Translations under genes and position numbers: made by a program | From: Oscillospiraceae bacterium | GTDB lineage: Bacteria; Bacillota; Clostridia; Oscillospirales; Oscillospiraceae | Assembly (NCBI GenBank): GCA_015068455.1 | Contig: SVKO01000003.1 | Location: forward strand, 248,001 to 312,000 | Direction of reading: 5' to 3' | DNA length: 64,000 bases | Notes under the pieces: model-generated | What the model was told of the DNA's origin: nothing | Seen by the model: the letters and a program-made list of their open reading frames with translations, nothing else | The model's database searches: none | Shown: in pieces, positions 7,627-19,384 of the stretch | Layout: every line of letters begins with the position of its first letter | How positions within the stretch are numbered: position 1 is the first letter of the stretch

Positions 7627-9183
7627 TTGGACAACGAAAACATCCAGTATGCGATCCAAATGAAACATATCACCAAGCGCTTCGGCAGCGTCCTGGCCAA
7701 TGACGATGTGGACCTGGAGCTGCGCCGGGGCGAGATCCTGTCGCTGCTGGGCGAAAACGGCAGCGGTAAGACCACCCTCATGAATATGCTCGGCGGCATC
7801 TACTACCCCGACGAGGGTCAGATTTTCATCAACGGCGAGGAGGTCACCATCGCCTCGCCCAAGGACGCCTTCCGCTGCGGCATCGGCATGATCCATCAGC
7901 ACTTCAAGCTGATCGACGTGTTCACCGCCGCGGAGAACATCGTCCTTGGCCTGGAGGGCGAGAAGGGCAAGCTCAACAAGGAGGCCATCCATAAGGTCAT
8001 CCGCGATATCTCCGACCGTTACGGCTTCGAGATCGACCCGGATCAGAAGGTCTATAATATGTCCGTTTCCCAGAAGCAGACCGTGGAGATCGTCAAGGTG
8101 CTCTACCGCGGGGCGGATATCCTGATCCTGGACGAGCCCACCGCCGTGCTCACCCCCCAGGAGACGGAGAAGCTCTTCGCCGTCATGCGCAATATGAAGG
8201 CCGACGGCAAGGCGATCATCATCATCACCCACAAGCTGCACGAGGTGCTCAGCGTGTCCGACCGCGTGGCCGTGCTGCGCAAGGGCAAGTACGTCGGCAG
8301 CGTGGACACCAGGGACGCCACCCGCCAGAGCCTGTCTGACATGATGGTGGGCCGGGCGGTGTCGCTGAACATCGACTGCCCCAAGTATGACAACCCCGTG
8401 GACCGGCTGATCGTCGATCACCTGTCCGTCCGGAGCAAGGACGGCGTCCTGCGCCTCGACGACGTGAGCTTCACCGCCCGCGACGGCGAGATCCTGGGCA
8501 TCGCCGGCATCGCCGGCTCCGGCCAGAAGGAGCTGCTGGAGGCCATCTCCGGCATGCAGACCCTGGAGGAGGGCAGCTCCATCACCTATATCGATCCCAA
8601 GACCGGGGAACGGGAGGCCCTCGACCGCCTTGACCCCCTGGACATCATCAACCTGGGCGTCCGCATGGCCTTCGTGCCGGAGGACCGCTTCGGCATGGGC
8701 CTGGTGGGCGGCATGAATATTGTGGAAAACGTCAAGCTGCGCAGCTTCCGCCGGGGCAGGAGCATCTTCACCGATCAGCGCTTCCCCCAGAAGCAGGCCA
8801 CACAGATCGTGGACGAGCTGCAGGTCGTCACCCCGGACCTCAACCGCACCCCCCTGCGGCGCCTGTCCGGCGGCAACGTGCAGAAGGTGCTGGTGGGCCG
8901 CGAGATCGCCGGCACCCCCCGGGTGATGATGACGGCCTACGCCGTGCGCGGCCTGGACATCAACACGTCGCTGACGATTTACAAGCTGCTGACCGAGCAG
9001 AAGATGAACGGCGTCGCCGTCATCTATGTGGGCGAGGACCTGGACGTCCTTCTGGAGCTGTGCGACCGGATCATGGTGCTGTGCGGCGGCAAGGTGTCCG
9101 GCATCGTGGATCCCCGCCAGGTCACCAAGGAGCAGGTGGGTCTGATGATGACCCAATTGGGAGGTGAGAGCGATGCACAGTGA
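7627..9183 (+). CDS. ABC transporter ATP-binding protein, nucleoside/BMP type (double ATPase)
   Basis: A 518-residue tandem ATPase of the YufO/NupO type, powering uptake of nucleosides. The first domain has Walker A GENGSGKTT, a Q-loop in MIHQHFKL, a signature region MSVSQKQTVEI and Walker B ILDEPTAVL. The second domain has the degenerate Walker A GIAGSGQKELLEAISG usual in this family, signature LSGGNVQK, and AYAVRGLD where most relatives carry a Pro. The start is TTG at 7627 with AAAGGA 11 bp upstream. The stop overlaps the next permease start by 11 bp. Nucleoside specificity is inferred from the family; sugar import is less likely. Confidence 0.9.
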   Translation: MDNENIQYAIQMKHITKRFGSVLANDDVDLELRRGEILSLLGENGSGKTTLMNMLGGIYYPDEGQIFINGEEVTIASPKDAFRCGIGMIHQHFKLIDVFTAAENIVLGLEGEKGKLNKEAIHKVIRDISDRYGFEIDPDQKVYNMSVSQKQTVEIVKVLYRGADILILDEPTAVLTPQETEKLFAVMRNMKADGKAIIIITHKLHEVLSVSDRVAVLRKGKYVGSVDTRDATRQSLSDMMVGRAVSLNIDCPKYDNPVDRLIVDHLSVRSKDGVLRLDDVSFTARDGEILGIAGIAGSGQKELLEAISGMQTLEEGSSITYIDPKTGEREALDRLDPLDIINLGVRMAFVPEDRFGMGLVGGMNIVENVKLRSFRRGRSIFTDQRFPQKQATQIVDELQVVTPDLNRTPLRRLSGGNVQKVLVGREIAGTPRVMMTAYAVRGLDINTSLTIYKLLTEQKMNGVAVIYVGEDLDVLLELCDRIMVLCGGKVSGIVDPRQVTKEQVGLMMTQLGGESDAQ

Positions 9184-10303
9184 GCACAGAGAACCCCTGA
9201 TCCGCATCTCCAAGCGCCAGGGCATGCCCTTCTGGCGGGCCCTGGGCATCCGGCTCATCGCCGTGGCCCTGGCCCTGGTGGTGGCGGCGGTGGTCATCTT
9301 CGCCATCGTCCATATGAATCCCATCCGGGTCTATCTGTCCATGATCTCCGGCAACTTCGGCACCAAAAAGCGCATCTGGTACATGCTGCGCGATACGGCG
9401 GTGCTGGCCTGCATCGCCATCGGCCTGGCCCCCGCCTTTAAGATGCGGTTCTGGAACATCGGCGCCGAGGGCCAGATGCTGGTCGGCGGCATCGCCACCG
9501 CCTTTTTCATGATCAACTTCGCCGGAAAAATGCCCACGCCCCTGCTGTTCGTGTGCATGCTCCTCAGCGCGCTGGCCTTCGGCGCCATCTGGGGCTGGAT
9601 CCCCGGCTTCTTCAAGGCCAAACTCAACGCCAACGAGACCCTCTTCACCCTGATGCTCAACTACATCGCCATCCAGCTCACCGCCTACTGCGTGTCCAAG
9701 TGGGAGAATCCCTTCGGCTCCAACACCGTGGGCACCATCAACTCCCAGACCAAGATCGGCTGGATCGGCAACATGTTCTCCAAGGGCAACAACGGCGACT
9801 TCGGATGGACGGTGGTGATCGTCCTGGCCCTGGCGGTGCTCATGTACTGCTACCTCAGCTACACCAAGCACGGCTATGAGATCGCCGTGGTGGGCGACTC
9901 CAGGAACACCGCCCGCTACGCCGGCATCCGCGTCAACCGCATCTATATGCGCACCATGGCCCTGTCCGGCGCCATCTGCGGCTTCGCGGGCTTCCTGGCG
10001 GTGTCTGCGGTTTCGCGCACCATCTCCACCAGCACCGCCGGCGGCCGCGGCTTCACCGCCATCATCGTGGCATGGCTGGCGAAGATGAATCCCTTTATCA
10101 TGATCCTGATCTCCGCTCTTCTGACCTTCCTGGACAAGGGCGCGGTGCAGATCGCCACGGACTACGGCCTGAACGAATACGCTTCGCAGATCGTCACGGG
10201 CATCATGCTGTTCTTCATTCTGGGCAGCGAATTCTTCATCAACTATCAGCTCCGCTTCCGCGGCAAGCATGAAAAGGCGGAGAAAGGAGGCGCGGCAGCA
10301 TGA
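9173..10303 (+). CDS. ABC transporter permease, nucleoside/BMP type (YufP-like)
   Basis: A 376-residue inner-membrane permease with roughly ten hydrophobic segments. ATG 9173 was chosen because GGAGG lies 9 bp before it; a GTG at 9164 is also in frame. Family features include GTKKRIWYMLRDT near the N-terminus, FKMRFWNIGAEGQML, the LNANETLFTLMLNYIA block, and ARYAGIRVNRIYMRTM in the cytoplasmic coupling region. It overlaps both neighbours in the operon. It should pair with the following permease to form the membrane channel. Confidence 0.92.
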   Translation: MHSEHREPLIRISKRQGMPFWRALGIRLIAVALALVVAAVVIFAIVHMNPIRVYLSMISGNFGTKKRIWYMLRDTAVLACIAIGLAPAFKMRFWNIGAEGQMLVGGIATAFFMINFAGKMPTPLLFVCMLLSALAFGAIWGWIPGFFKAKLNANETLFTLMLNYIAIQLTAYCVSKWENPFGSNTVGTINSQTKIGWIGNMFSKGNNGDFGWTVVIVLALAVLMYCYLSYTKHGYEIAVVGDSRNTARYAGIRVNRIYMRTMALSGAICGFAGFLAVSAVSRTISTSTAGGRGFTAIIVAWLAKMNPFIMILISALLTFLDKGAVQIATDYGLNEYASQIVTGIMLFFILGSEFFINYQLRFRGKHEKAEKGGAAA

Positions 10304-11328
10304 GCTTTCTGATGTCACTTCCCACCCTGCTGCATTCCGCCGTCATCTTCGGCACCGTCATCCTGTTCGGCGCCATGGGCGAGATCCTGACGGAAAAGGG
10401 CGGCAACCTCAACCTGGGCGTGCCGGGCATCATGTATCTCGGCGGCATCGCCGGCCTGTGCGCCACCTTCGCCTATGAGAACGTCTACTGCGTCCGGGCC
10501 GGGGTGAGCCCGAATATTGCCGTATGCGTGATCCTGTGCCTGCTGGCCACCTTCCTGGCGGCGGCGCTGGGCGGCCTGATCTACGCGTTTCTGACCATCA
10601 CCCTGCGCACGAATCAGAACGTCACCGGTCTGACCCTGACGATCTTCGGCTCCGGCATCGGCAACTTCTTCGGCGGCAGCCTCAACAAGCTGGCCGGCGG
10701 CGTGGGCCAGGTCTCCGTCGCGGCCACCTCCGAGGCCTTCCGTGCCTACCCCCAGGGCCTGGTCAACGCCCTGGACCGGGTCACCGGCAGCCTGGGCCTG
10801 GGGACCCTGCTGTTCTCCTACGGCTTCCTCACCTATGTGGCCCTGGCCCTGGCCATTGTGCTGTGGTACTTCCTGGGCAAGACCCGTTCCGGTCTGAGTC
10901 TGCGGGCAGTGGGCGAGAACCCCGCCACCGCTGACGCCGCGGGCATCAACGTCACCAAGTACAAGTATCTGGCCACCTGCCTGGGCGCCGGCATCACCGG
11001 CATGGGCGGCACCTACTATGTGATGAACTACATCCGCGGCACCTGGGAGAACCAGGGCACCATCGAGGCCCTGGGCTGGCTGGCCGTGGCGCTGGTCATC
11101 TTCGCCACATGGAAGCCCCTGCGCTCCATCTGGGGCTCGTACCTGTTCGGCATGCTCTACTGGGCTTACTTCTATATCCCGAACCTGACCCGCAGCTCCA
11201 AGGAGCTGTTCAAGATGCTGCCTTATGTGGTCACGCTGATCGTGCTGCTGGTGGTGTCTCTCCGCCGCAAGAAGGAGGACCAGCCCCCCGCCTCCCTTGG
11301 CCTGCCCTATTTCCGGGAAGAACGATAG
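10300..11328 (+). CDS. ABC transporter permease, nucleoside/BMP type (YufQ-like)
   Basis: A 342-residue permease, the second channel subunit. Hallmarks are FGAMGEILTEKGGNLNLGV near the start, TLRTNQNVTGLTLTIFG, and the coupling segment GENPATADAAGINVTKYKY. The start codon overlaps the previous stop (ATGA). A terminator follows 6 bp after the stop, closing a three-gene operon. The BMP-family substrate-binding lipoprotein that normally works with these subunits is not in the window and must be encoded elsewhere. Confidence 0.93.
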   Translation: MSFLMSLPTLLHSAVIFGTVILFGAMGEILTEKGGNLNLGVPGIMYLGGIAGLCATFAYENVYCVRAGVSPNIAVCVILCLLATFLAAALGGLIYAFLTITLRTNQNVTGLTLTIFGSGIGNFFGGSLNKLAGGVGQVSVAATSEAFRAYPQGLVNALDRVTGSLGLGTLLFSYGFLTYVALALAIVLWYFLGKTRSGLSLRAVGENPATADAAGINVTKYKYLATCLGAGITGMGGTYYVMNYIRGTWENQGTIEALGWLAVALVIFATWKPLRSIWGSYLFGMLYWAYFYIPNLTRSSKELFKMLPYVVTLIVLLVVSLRRKKEDQPPASLGLPYFREER

Positions 11329-11334
11329 CTTATC

Positions 11335-11367
11335 CGGCGCGCTGCATTTGCAGCGCGCCGTTTCTTT
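11335..11367 (+). terminator. Rho-independent terminator of the ABC transporter operon
   Basis: An 11-bp GC-rich stem (11335-11345 with 11350-11360), loop ATTT, followed by TTTCTTT. Confidence 0.85.
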
Positions 11368-11497
11368 GCCCTGTCAATGTTCAAAGAAAAGATACATTTG
11401 CCCGTGCGGCAGGGCTTGATTCCCACAGGGGAAGGGTGTATGATGAGCGTAGAGAATGAACGTATGTTTACAGAGCATCTGAGAAAGGAAGGCGGTC

Positions 11498-12622
11498 ATG
11501 AAACGAAAAAAGACCTACCGGATCGTCAATATCCTCGCGGCGTTGGCGCTGCTGTGCGTCGTGATTGCCGTCGTGCTGCTCCTGTGTGCCTGCGGCGCCG
11601 GGGAAAAGCCGCAGACCGCGCCGGAGAACGAACTGTCCCAGGCAGTGCCGGAGGACGAAATGTCCCAGGCAGCGCCGGAGCGGCTGGCAGGCCCGCTGCT
11701 CACCATTCACTGCGCAGACCGGGACTTTGACGCCTATGAGTCGTTCCTCTGGTCGACGCAATGGCAGGACGACGGCAGCGGAATCTCCGCGGACGGCCTG
11801 GATCCGGAGAGTGTGATCCGGGAGGATGCCCAAAAGATCCCCGTTGTGCGCTATGACGAGCATCTCTTCTTTACATGCCGCGAGGATGCCGAGGTCCTGG
11901 AAAAAGGCCTGCAGATTTACGCCGATCCTTCGATGCAGAGGATCTCACAATTTGCCGATTTGAGCGGAGACTGGCTTTCGGAGCTGAAGCGCCTGGGGCC
12001 CGGGAAATACTGGTGCTGCCAGAAGATGCGGCTGCAGGGGAAATATGTCCCCGCGGCGGAGGAATATGATTCATCGTGCTATGCCTGCCTTTTCTGCCTG
12101 GAGATCCCGGCCGAAGAGGGGGAGGACGTCCCGGAGGAATTTCAGGAATTGTTCGGCGACTTCCCGAGCGTGCCGGCGGACGTCCTGTGCGCCGAGCCGA
12201 TCGTGGTGACGGATCAGGAAATGCGGCTGTACAACAAGCGCCTGTGGGACGATTTCTATGCCAAGGCGCAGGCCGGGCAGCCGGCGGACGTCATGGCGGC
12301 GTATTATTTTGCGGGGGAGGAATACGCAGACAAACCGGTATTTGTTTCTCTCCAGTATGACGGCTCGAAGTTCCGGACGATCCAGGATTTCAGCCGGACA
12401 GGTTTTGGAGACCTGTCCTATTACAGCAACGTCTTTTCCTATATGTTGGAATTCGACACCGGCAAGGAGAAGATCCTGATGCTGAGCGACGATCCCAACT
12501 TTGATTATGATGCCTACAGGGCGGAGATAAACGCTGTGCCGGAGGATCCTGACGCTCTTACGGAATTGCCGGAGTATCATGGGGCGATAATTCTGCTTTG
12601 GGAAGAGGTCATGTCCGAGTAA
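11498..12622 (+). CDS. predicted lipoprotein of unknown function
   Basis: A 374-residue exported protein. The N-terminus is basic (MKRKKTYR), then a hydrophobic stretch ending in LLLCACG, with Cys32 the likely lipidated residue. A short linker has an imperfect 9-residue tandem repeat (ENELSQAVP then EDEMSQAAP) before a globular part rich in acidic and aromatic residues, including several Cys. The ATG has AAGGAAGG about 5 bp upstream. It stands between a terminator and the spoIIA operon and seems to be a single-gene unit. I do not recognise the family. Confidence 0.8.
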   Translation: MKRKKTYRIVNILAALALLCVVIAVVLLLCACGAGEKPQTAPENELSQAVPEDEMSQAAPERLAGPLLTIHCADRDFDAYESFLWSTQWQDDGSGISADGLDPESVIREDAQKIPVVRYDEHLFFTCREDAEVLEKGLQIYADPSMQRISQFADLSGDWLSELKRLGPGKYWCCQKMRLQGKYVPAAEEYDSSCYACLFCLEIPAEEGEDVPEEFQELFGDFPSVPADVLCAEPIVVTDQEMRLYNKRLWDDFYAKAQAGQPADVMAAYYFAGEEYADKPVFVSLQYDGSKFRTIQDFSRTGFGDLSYYSNVFSYMLEFDTGKEKILMLSDDPNFDYDAYRAEINAVPEDPDALTELPEYHGAIILLWEEVMSE

Positions 12623-12726
12623 GCTCCAAAGCCTTCCTTTACGCAGGGGAGCCTTCCTCGCAGTCATCGCCTGATTGACGTAATCAGCTCTTTTTCACAG
12701 GAAGCCAAGAGGCATTACAAACAAAA

Positions 12727-12767
12727 CAGAGGACGTTTTTTTAAAGAAGCGTCCTCTGATTTTTTTG
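12727..12767 (+). terminator. Rho-independent terminator before spoIIA
   Basis: A 9-bp stem CAGAGGACG/CGTCCTCTG (12727-12735, 12750-12758) with a 14-nt loop, then seven T. A weaker hairpin, CTGATT/AATCAG at 12671-12687 followed by CTCTTTTTC, lies between it and the lipoprotein stop. I could not find a convincing sigma-H promoter for spoIIA in 12768-12835. Confidence 0.75.
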
Positions 12768-12835
12768 CCCATTTCCGTTTCGACGGAAGTTTTTTTTACC
12801 ATGGCCTATACTGAGCCCGGAAGGGAGGAAACATA

Positions 12836-13165
12836 TTGAATCTGACGAGCTTTTTACAGGAAAAGCAGCTCACCATCTGCCTGACGGGGGAGATCGACCA
12901 CCACAGCGCCCGGGAGATCATGCAGGCTCTGGAGCGGAAGGTGGAGCTGTATCTGCCGGCCCGGTGCGTGCTGGATTTCGGCGAGGTCGCCTTCATGGAT
13001 TCCAGCGGCATCGCCATCGTGCTGTTCGCCCTGCGCAGGATGCGGGAGCTGGACGGGGTGCTGGAACTGCTATCCATCCCGCCGCAGCCCTACAAGGTCA
13101 TGAAGGCGTCGGGACTGGACCGGCTGATCGAACTGAAAAGGAGGGAACTGCATGAAGTACGATAA
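12836..13165 (+). CDS. spoIIAA: anti-sigma F factor antagonist SpoIIAA
   Basis: A 109-residue STAS-domain protein. When dephosphorylated in the forespore it binds SpoIIAB and frees sigma F. The conserved FMDSSGI motif places the phosphorylated serine at Ser57 (Ser56 adjacent). It begins with TTG at 12836, with GGGAGG about 8 bp upstream. The 3' end overlaps spoIIAB by 14 bp. Gene order spoIIAA-spoIIAB-sigF is the classic spoIIA operon, which fixes the identity beyond domain similarity and shows that the organism belongs to a spore-forming lineage. Confidence 0.95.
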   Translation: MNLTSFLQEKQLTICLTGEIDHHSAREIMQALERKVELYLPARCVLDFGEVAFMDSSGIAIVLFALRRMRELDGVLELLSIPPQPYKVMKASGLDRLIELKRRELHEVR

Positions 13166-13589
13166 TCAGATCACGCTGGAATTCCCCAGCCTCTCGCGCA
13201 ACGAGGCCTTTGCCCGGGGCGTTGCGGCGGTGTACTGCGCTCAGCTCGACCCCACCCTGGACGAGCTGGGGGACGTCAAGACCGCGGTAAGCGAGGCGGT
13301 GACCAACTGCATCGTCCACGCCTACCCGGACAGCGTCGGGACGGTCATCATGCGCCTGCGCATCCTGGAGGGCGGCATTCTGGAGATCATGGTCCGGGAC
13401 CGGGGCGTGGGCATCGCCGACGTCGAGCAGGCGAGAGCGCCCATGTTCACCACCGGCGGGGCCGGGCGCAGCGGCATGGGCTTCACCATCATGGAGAGCT
13501 TCATGACCCATCTGCGGGTGGTCTCCACTCCGGGCAGGGGCACCACGGTGTACCTGCGCCGGAAGATCGTGCGCCGGGGCGGCGCGTGA
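13152..13589 (+). CDS. spoIIAB: anti-sigma F factor SpoIIAB (serine kinase)
   Basis: A 145-residue GHKL-type ATPase/kinase that holds sigma F inactive and phosphorylates SpoIIAA. The N-box EAVTNCIVHAYP, G1 box DRGVGI and G2 segment GRSGMGFTIM are all present. It starts at ATG 13152 within the end of spoIIAA (GGAGG upstream inside spoIIAA), and its stop overlaps the sigF GTG start, so all three proteins should be made in balanced amounts. Length matches the family (about 140-146). Confidence 0.96.
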   Translation: MKYDNQITLEFPSLSRNEAFARGVAAVYCAQLDPTLDELGDVKTAVSEAVTNCIVHAYPDSVGTVIMRLRILEGGILEIMVRDRGVGIADVEQARAPMFTTGGAGRSGMGFTIMESFMTHLRVVSTPGRGTTVYLRRKIVRRGGA

Positions 13590-14272
13590 CGGAGCTGATC
13601 CGGCGGGCCCAGGCGGGGGACCGTGACGCCTCCGAGCGGCTGATTTTGGAGAACACGGGCCTGGTCTGGGCGGTGGCGAAGCGGTTCTTCGGCCGGGGCG
13701 TGGACCCGGACGACCTGTACCAGCTGGGCTGCGTGGGCTTTTTAAAGGCGGTGCAGGGATTTGATTCGGCCTACGGCACACAGTTTTCTACCTATGCCGT
13801 GCCCAAGATCGCCGGGGAGATCCGCCGGTTTCTGCGCGACGACGGCACCGTGAAGGTCAGCCGGGGACTCAAGGAGCGGGCGAACGCCATCCGCACCGCC
13901 AGGCAAAATCTGACGCTGACCCTGGGCCGGGAGCCGACCCTCTCCGAGCTGGCCGCCGAGACGGGACTCGCGCCGGAGGAGATCGCCTGCGCCGAGGGAG
14001 CCACCGGCAGCGCCCAGTCCTTCCAGACCGGGGAGGAGGGCTTCTCTCTGGAGCAGGTGCTCACCGCGGGCAATCCCGAGGAGGACATGATCGAGCACAT
14101 CGCCCTGGCGCAGGCCCTGGAGCAGCTTGGGCGGCGGGACCGGCTGGTGATCGAGCTGCGCTATTTCCACGGCCTGACCCAGGAGCGCATCGCCGGGATC
14201 ATCGGCGTCAGCCAGGTGCAGGTGTCGCGCATCGAGAAGAAGGCCCTGGGGCTGCTGCGGCAGTATTTTTAG
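13586..14272 (+). CDS. sigF: RNA polymerase sporulation sigma factor F
   Basis: A 228-residue sigma-70 family factor directing early forespore transcription. Region 2 is seen in DPDDLYQLGCVGFLKA and GTQFSTYAVPKIAGEIRRFL, region 3 in ELAAETGLAPEEI, and region 4 in LTQERIAGIIGVSQVQVSRI (helix-turn-helix). It begins with GTG overlapping the spoIIAB stop. The residues VKVSRGLKERA after region 2 are typical of sporulation sigma F/G. Position as third gene of spoIIA argues for sigma F rather than sigma G. Confidence 0.95.
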   Translation: MTELIRRAQAGDRDASERLILENTGLVWAVAKRFFGRGVDPDDLYQLGCVGFLKAVQGFDSAYGTQFSTYAVPKIAGEIRRFLRDDGTVKVSRGLKERANAIRTARQNLTLTLGREPTLSELAAETGLAPEEIACAEGATGSAQSFQTGEEGFSLEQVLTAGNPEEDMIEHIALAQALEQLGRRDRLVIELRYFHGLTQERIAGIIGVSQVQVSRIEKKALGLLRQYF

Positions 14273-14284
14273 CAATTTGACCTA

Positions 14285-14313
14285 TCGACAAACACGCGGG
14301 CTTCGGTTAAAAT
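14285..14313 (+). promoter_or_regulatory. predicted promoter of pcrA operon
   Basis: TCGACA, 17-bp spacer, TAAAAT, about 30 bp upstream of the pcrA start. Confidence 0.55.
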
Positions 14314-14343
14314 GAAGAAAAGATTTTTCGACAGGAGCCCCCT

Positions 14344-16710
14344 ATGACAAACGAATGGAATGAACGATACTTAACTGCGCGAAAAAAGCTGATCGCCGGA
14401 CGGTTTTCAAATCTCAACGACCGGCAGCGGGAGGCGGTGCTGACCACCGAGGGCCCGCTGCTGCTTCTGGCGGGCGCCGGCAGCGGCAAGACCACGGTGC
14501 TCATCCACCGCATCGCCAATCTTCTGTGGTTCGGCGCCGCCTCCGACAGCGACGCCATCCCCGACTGGGTCTGCGAGCAGGATGTGGAATACCTGGAGGA
14601 CTGCGCCGCGAAGGGGGAGCTGAATCCCAGGGTGCTGGATATCTGCCGGGTGGACGCCCCCGCCCCCTGGAACGTCATCGCCATCACCTTCACCAACAAG
14701 GCCGCCGGCGAGCTCAAGAGCCGCCTGGAGGCCATGCTGGGGGCGGAAGCCAACGACGTGTGGGCCATGACCTTCCATTCCGCCTGCTGCCGCATCCTGC
14801 GGCGCGACGCGGAGAAGCTGGGCTACACCGGCCGGTTTACGATCTACGATACCGCCGATTCCGAGCGGGTGATGAAGGACGTCATCCATGACATGGGCCT
14901 GGACGACAAGTCCTTCCCCGCCAAGACCGTGCTCAATCAGATCTCCAAAGCCAAGGATCAGCTCCTGCTGCCCGATGGCTATGCCGAAATGGCGAAGGCG
15001 GCGGGGGACTTCCGCCTCGAGCGCATCGCCCAGGCCTATGCCGAGTATCAGAATCGTCTGGTCGAGGCCAACGCCATGGACTTCGACGACCTGATTTTGC
15101 AGACGGTGCGCCTTCTGCAGGGCGACGAGCAGGTGCGCGCATTTTATCAGCGCAAGTTCCGCTATGTGCTCATCGACGAGTATCAGGATACCAACAATCT
15201 GCAGTATTTACTGGCCTCCCTGTTGGCGGGGCGCTATGAGAACATCTGCGTGGTGGGCGACGACGACCAGAGCATCTATCGCTTCCGCGGCGCGACGATC
15301 GAGAATATCCTCTCCTTTGAGGAGCAGTACAAGGGCGCCAAGGTCATCCGGCTGGAGCAGAACTACCGCTCCACCAAAACGATCCTCACGGCGGCCAACG
15401 GCGTGATCGCCAACAACAAGGGCCGCAAGGGCAAAAAGCTCTGGACGCAGAACGCCGCCGGCAGCCCCATCACCGTCTATGAGGCCGCCAATCAGGACGA
15501 CGAGGCCGCCTTTGTGGCCCGGTCCATCCGGGACAGGGGGCGCGTCAGGGACTGCGCCATCCTCTACCGCAACAACGCCCAGTCCAACGCCCTGGAGCAG
15601 GCCTTCAAGCGGATGCAGGTGCCCTACCGCATCATCGGCGGCACCCGCTTCTTCGACCGCGCCGAGATCAAGGATATGCTGGCCTATCTCTGGGTCATCC
15701 AGAATCCCGCGGACGACCTGCGCCTGCGCCGGATCATCAACATGCCCGCCCGGGGCATCGGCGCCAAGACCCTGGAAATCGCCCAGCGCGTGAGCGAGGC
15801 GTCGGATATCCCCCTTTATCAGGTGCTGCGCGGGGCCCGCAATTATCCCGCTCTGGAAAAAGCCCGGGCCAAGCTCCAGGCATTTACGGACATGATCGAG
15901 CTGTGCGCCTCCCTTTTGGCCCAGATGCCCCTGCCGGATTTCTATGACGAGCTGCTGATCCGCACCGGCTATACCGCCATGCTTCAGGCCAAAAACACCC
16001 CCGAGGACCGGGTGCGCCTGGAAAACGTGCAGGAGCTGCGCTCGTCCATCGTCAGCTATTGCGACAACGCTCCGGAGCCCAGTCTCGGCGGCTTCCTGGA
16101 GGAGATCGCCCTGTACACCGACATCGAGCAGTACGATCCCGACGCCGACGCCGCGGTGATGATGACCATGCATTCGGCCAAGGGCATGGAGTTTCCCCAT
16201 GTATTCCTGGTGGGTATGGAGGAGGGGCTGTTCCCCGGCATGCGCGCCATCGGCGACAACGCGGAGATCGAGGAGGAGCGGCGGCTGTGCTACGTGGCTT
16301 TCACCCGGGCCAAGCAGTCCCTCACCATCAGCCACGCCCGGCAGCGCATGCTCTACGGCCACACCACCGCCAACCGGCCCAGCCGGTTCATTGAGGAAAT
16401 ACCGCCGGAGTGCCCCGTGGAGCGGGAGTACGCCCCGGAGGCTGCCGAAGCTGCGGGCAGCTTCTATACCTACCGCCCAGCCCGTCCCGCCCGCCCGGCG
16501 GCGCCCGCCTATACCCGGCCCCAGAGCGCGCCCAAGGCGGCGGCGGAATTCCGGCAGGGCGATATGGTGCACCACGACGCATTCGGCAGGGGCATGGTGC
16601 TCTCCGTCCTGCCCACGGGCAACGACGCCCTGCTGGAGATCGCCTTCGATCAGCAGGGCACCAAGCGCCTCATGGCAAATTACGCCGCCGCGCACATGAA
16701 AAAGCTGTAA
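14344..16710 (+). CDS. pcrA: ATP-dependent DNA helicase PcrA (UvrD/Rep superfamily 1)
   Basis: A 788-residue superfamily 1 helicase acting in repair and replication restart. Motifs in order: LNDRQREAV (Q motif), AGAGSGKTT (Walker A), TFTNKAAGELKSR (Ia), IDEYQDTNNLQY (II), VGDDDQSIYRFRGA (III), LEQNYRST (IV), TMHSAKGMEF (V) and VAFTRAKQSL (VI). A proline/alanine-rich linker leads to a small C-terminal Tudor-like domain (DMVHHDAFGRGMV), which in PcrA contacts RNA polymerase. A roughly 40-residue insertion between Walker A and motif Ia makes it slightly longer than usual. ATG has AGGAG 7 bp upstream. Confidence 0.95.
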   Translation: MTNEWNERYLTARKKLIAGRFSNLNDRQREAVLTTEGPLLLLAGAGSGKTTVLIHRIANLLWFGAASDSDAIPDWVCEQDVEYLEDCAAKGELNPRVLDICRVDAPAPWNVIAITFTNKAAGELKSRLEAMLGAEANDVWAMTFHSACCRILRRDAEKLGYTGRFTIYDTADSERVMKDVIHDMGLDDKSFPAKTVLNQISKAKDQLLLPDGYAEMAKAAGDFRLERIAQAYAEYQNRLVEANAMDFDDLILQTVRLLQGDEQVRAFYQRKFRYVLIDEYQDTNNLQYLLASLLAGRYENICVVGDDDQSIYRFRGATIENILSFEEQYKGAKVIRLEQNYRSTKTILTAANGVIANNKGRKGKKLWTQNAAGSPITVYEAANQDDEAAFVARSIRDRGRVRDCAILYRNNAQSNALEQAFKRMQVPYRIIGGTRFFDRAEIKDMLAYLWVIQNPADDLRLRRIINMPARGIGAKTLEIAQRVSEASDIPLYQVLRGARNYPALEKARAKLQAFTDMIELCASLLAQMPLPDFYDELLIRTGYTAMLQAKNTPEDRVRLENVQELRSSIVSYCDNAPEPSLGGFLEEIALYTDIEQYDPDADAAVMMTMHSAKGMEFPHVFLVGMEEGLFPGMRAIGDNAEIEEERRLCYVAFTRAKQSLTISHARQRMLYGHTTANRPSRFIEEIPPECPVEREYAPEAAEAAGSFYTYRPARPARPAAPAYTRPQSAPKAAAEFRQGDMVHHDAFGRGMVLSVLPTGNDALLEIAFDQQGTKRLMANYAAAHMKKL

Positions 16711-16742
16711 GCGGCATAGGCTCCCCTGAGGGGGCGATGCCG

Positions 16743-19335
<2,593 letters not shown>

Positions 19336-19342
19336 GAAAATC

Positions 19343-19379
19343 CGCCTGCCGCAGAAACCTCTGCGGCAGGCGTTTTTTA
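19343..19379 (+). terminator. Rho-independent terminator after ligA
   Basis: A perfect 12-bp stem (19343-19354 with 19361-19372), loop AAACCT, then TTTTTT. Confidence 0.92.
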
Positions 19380-19384
19380 TTATT

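Noticed and set aside
12768..12835. A sigma-H promoter for spoIIA
   Set aside because: Expected from Bacillus, but no convincing match to the sigma-H hexamers was seen.
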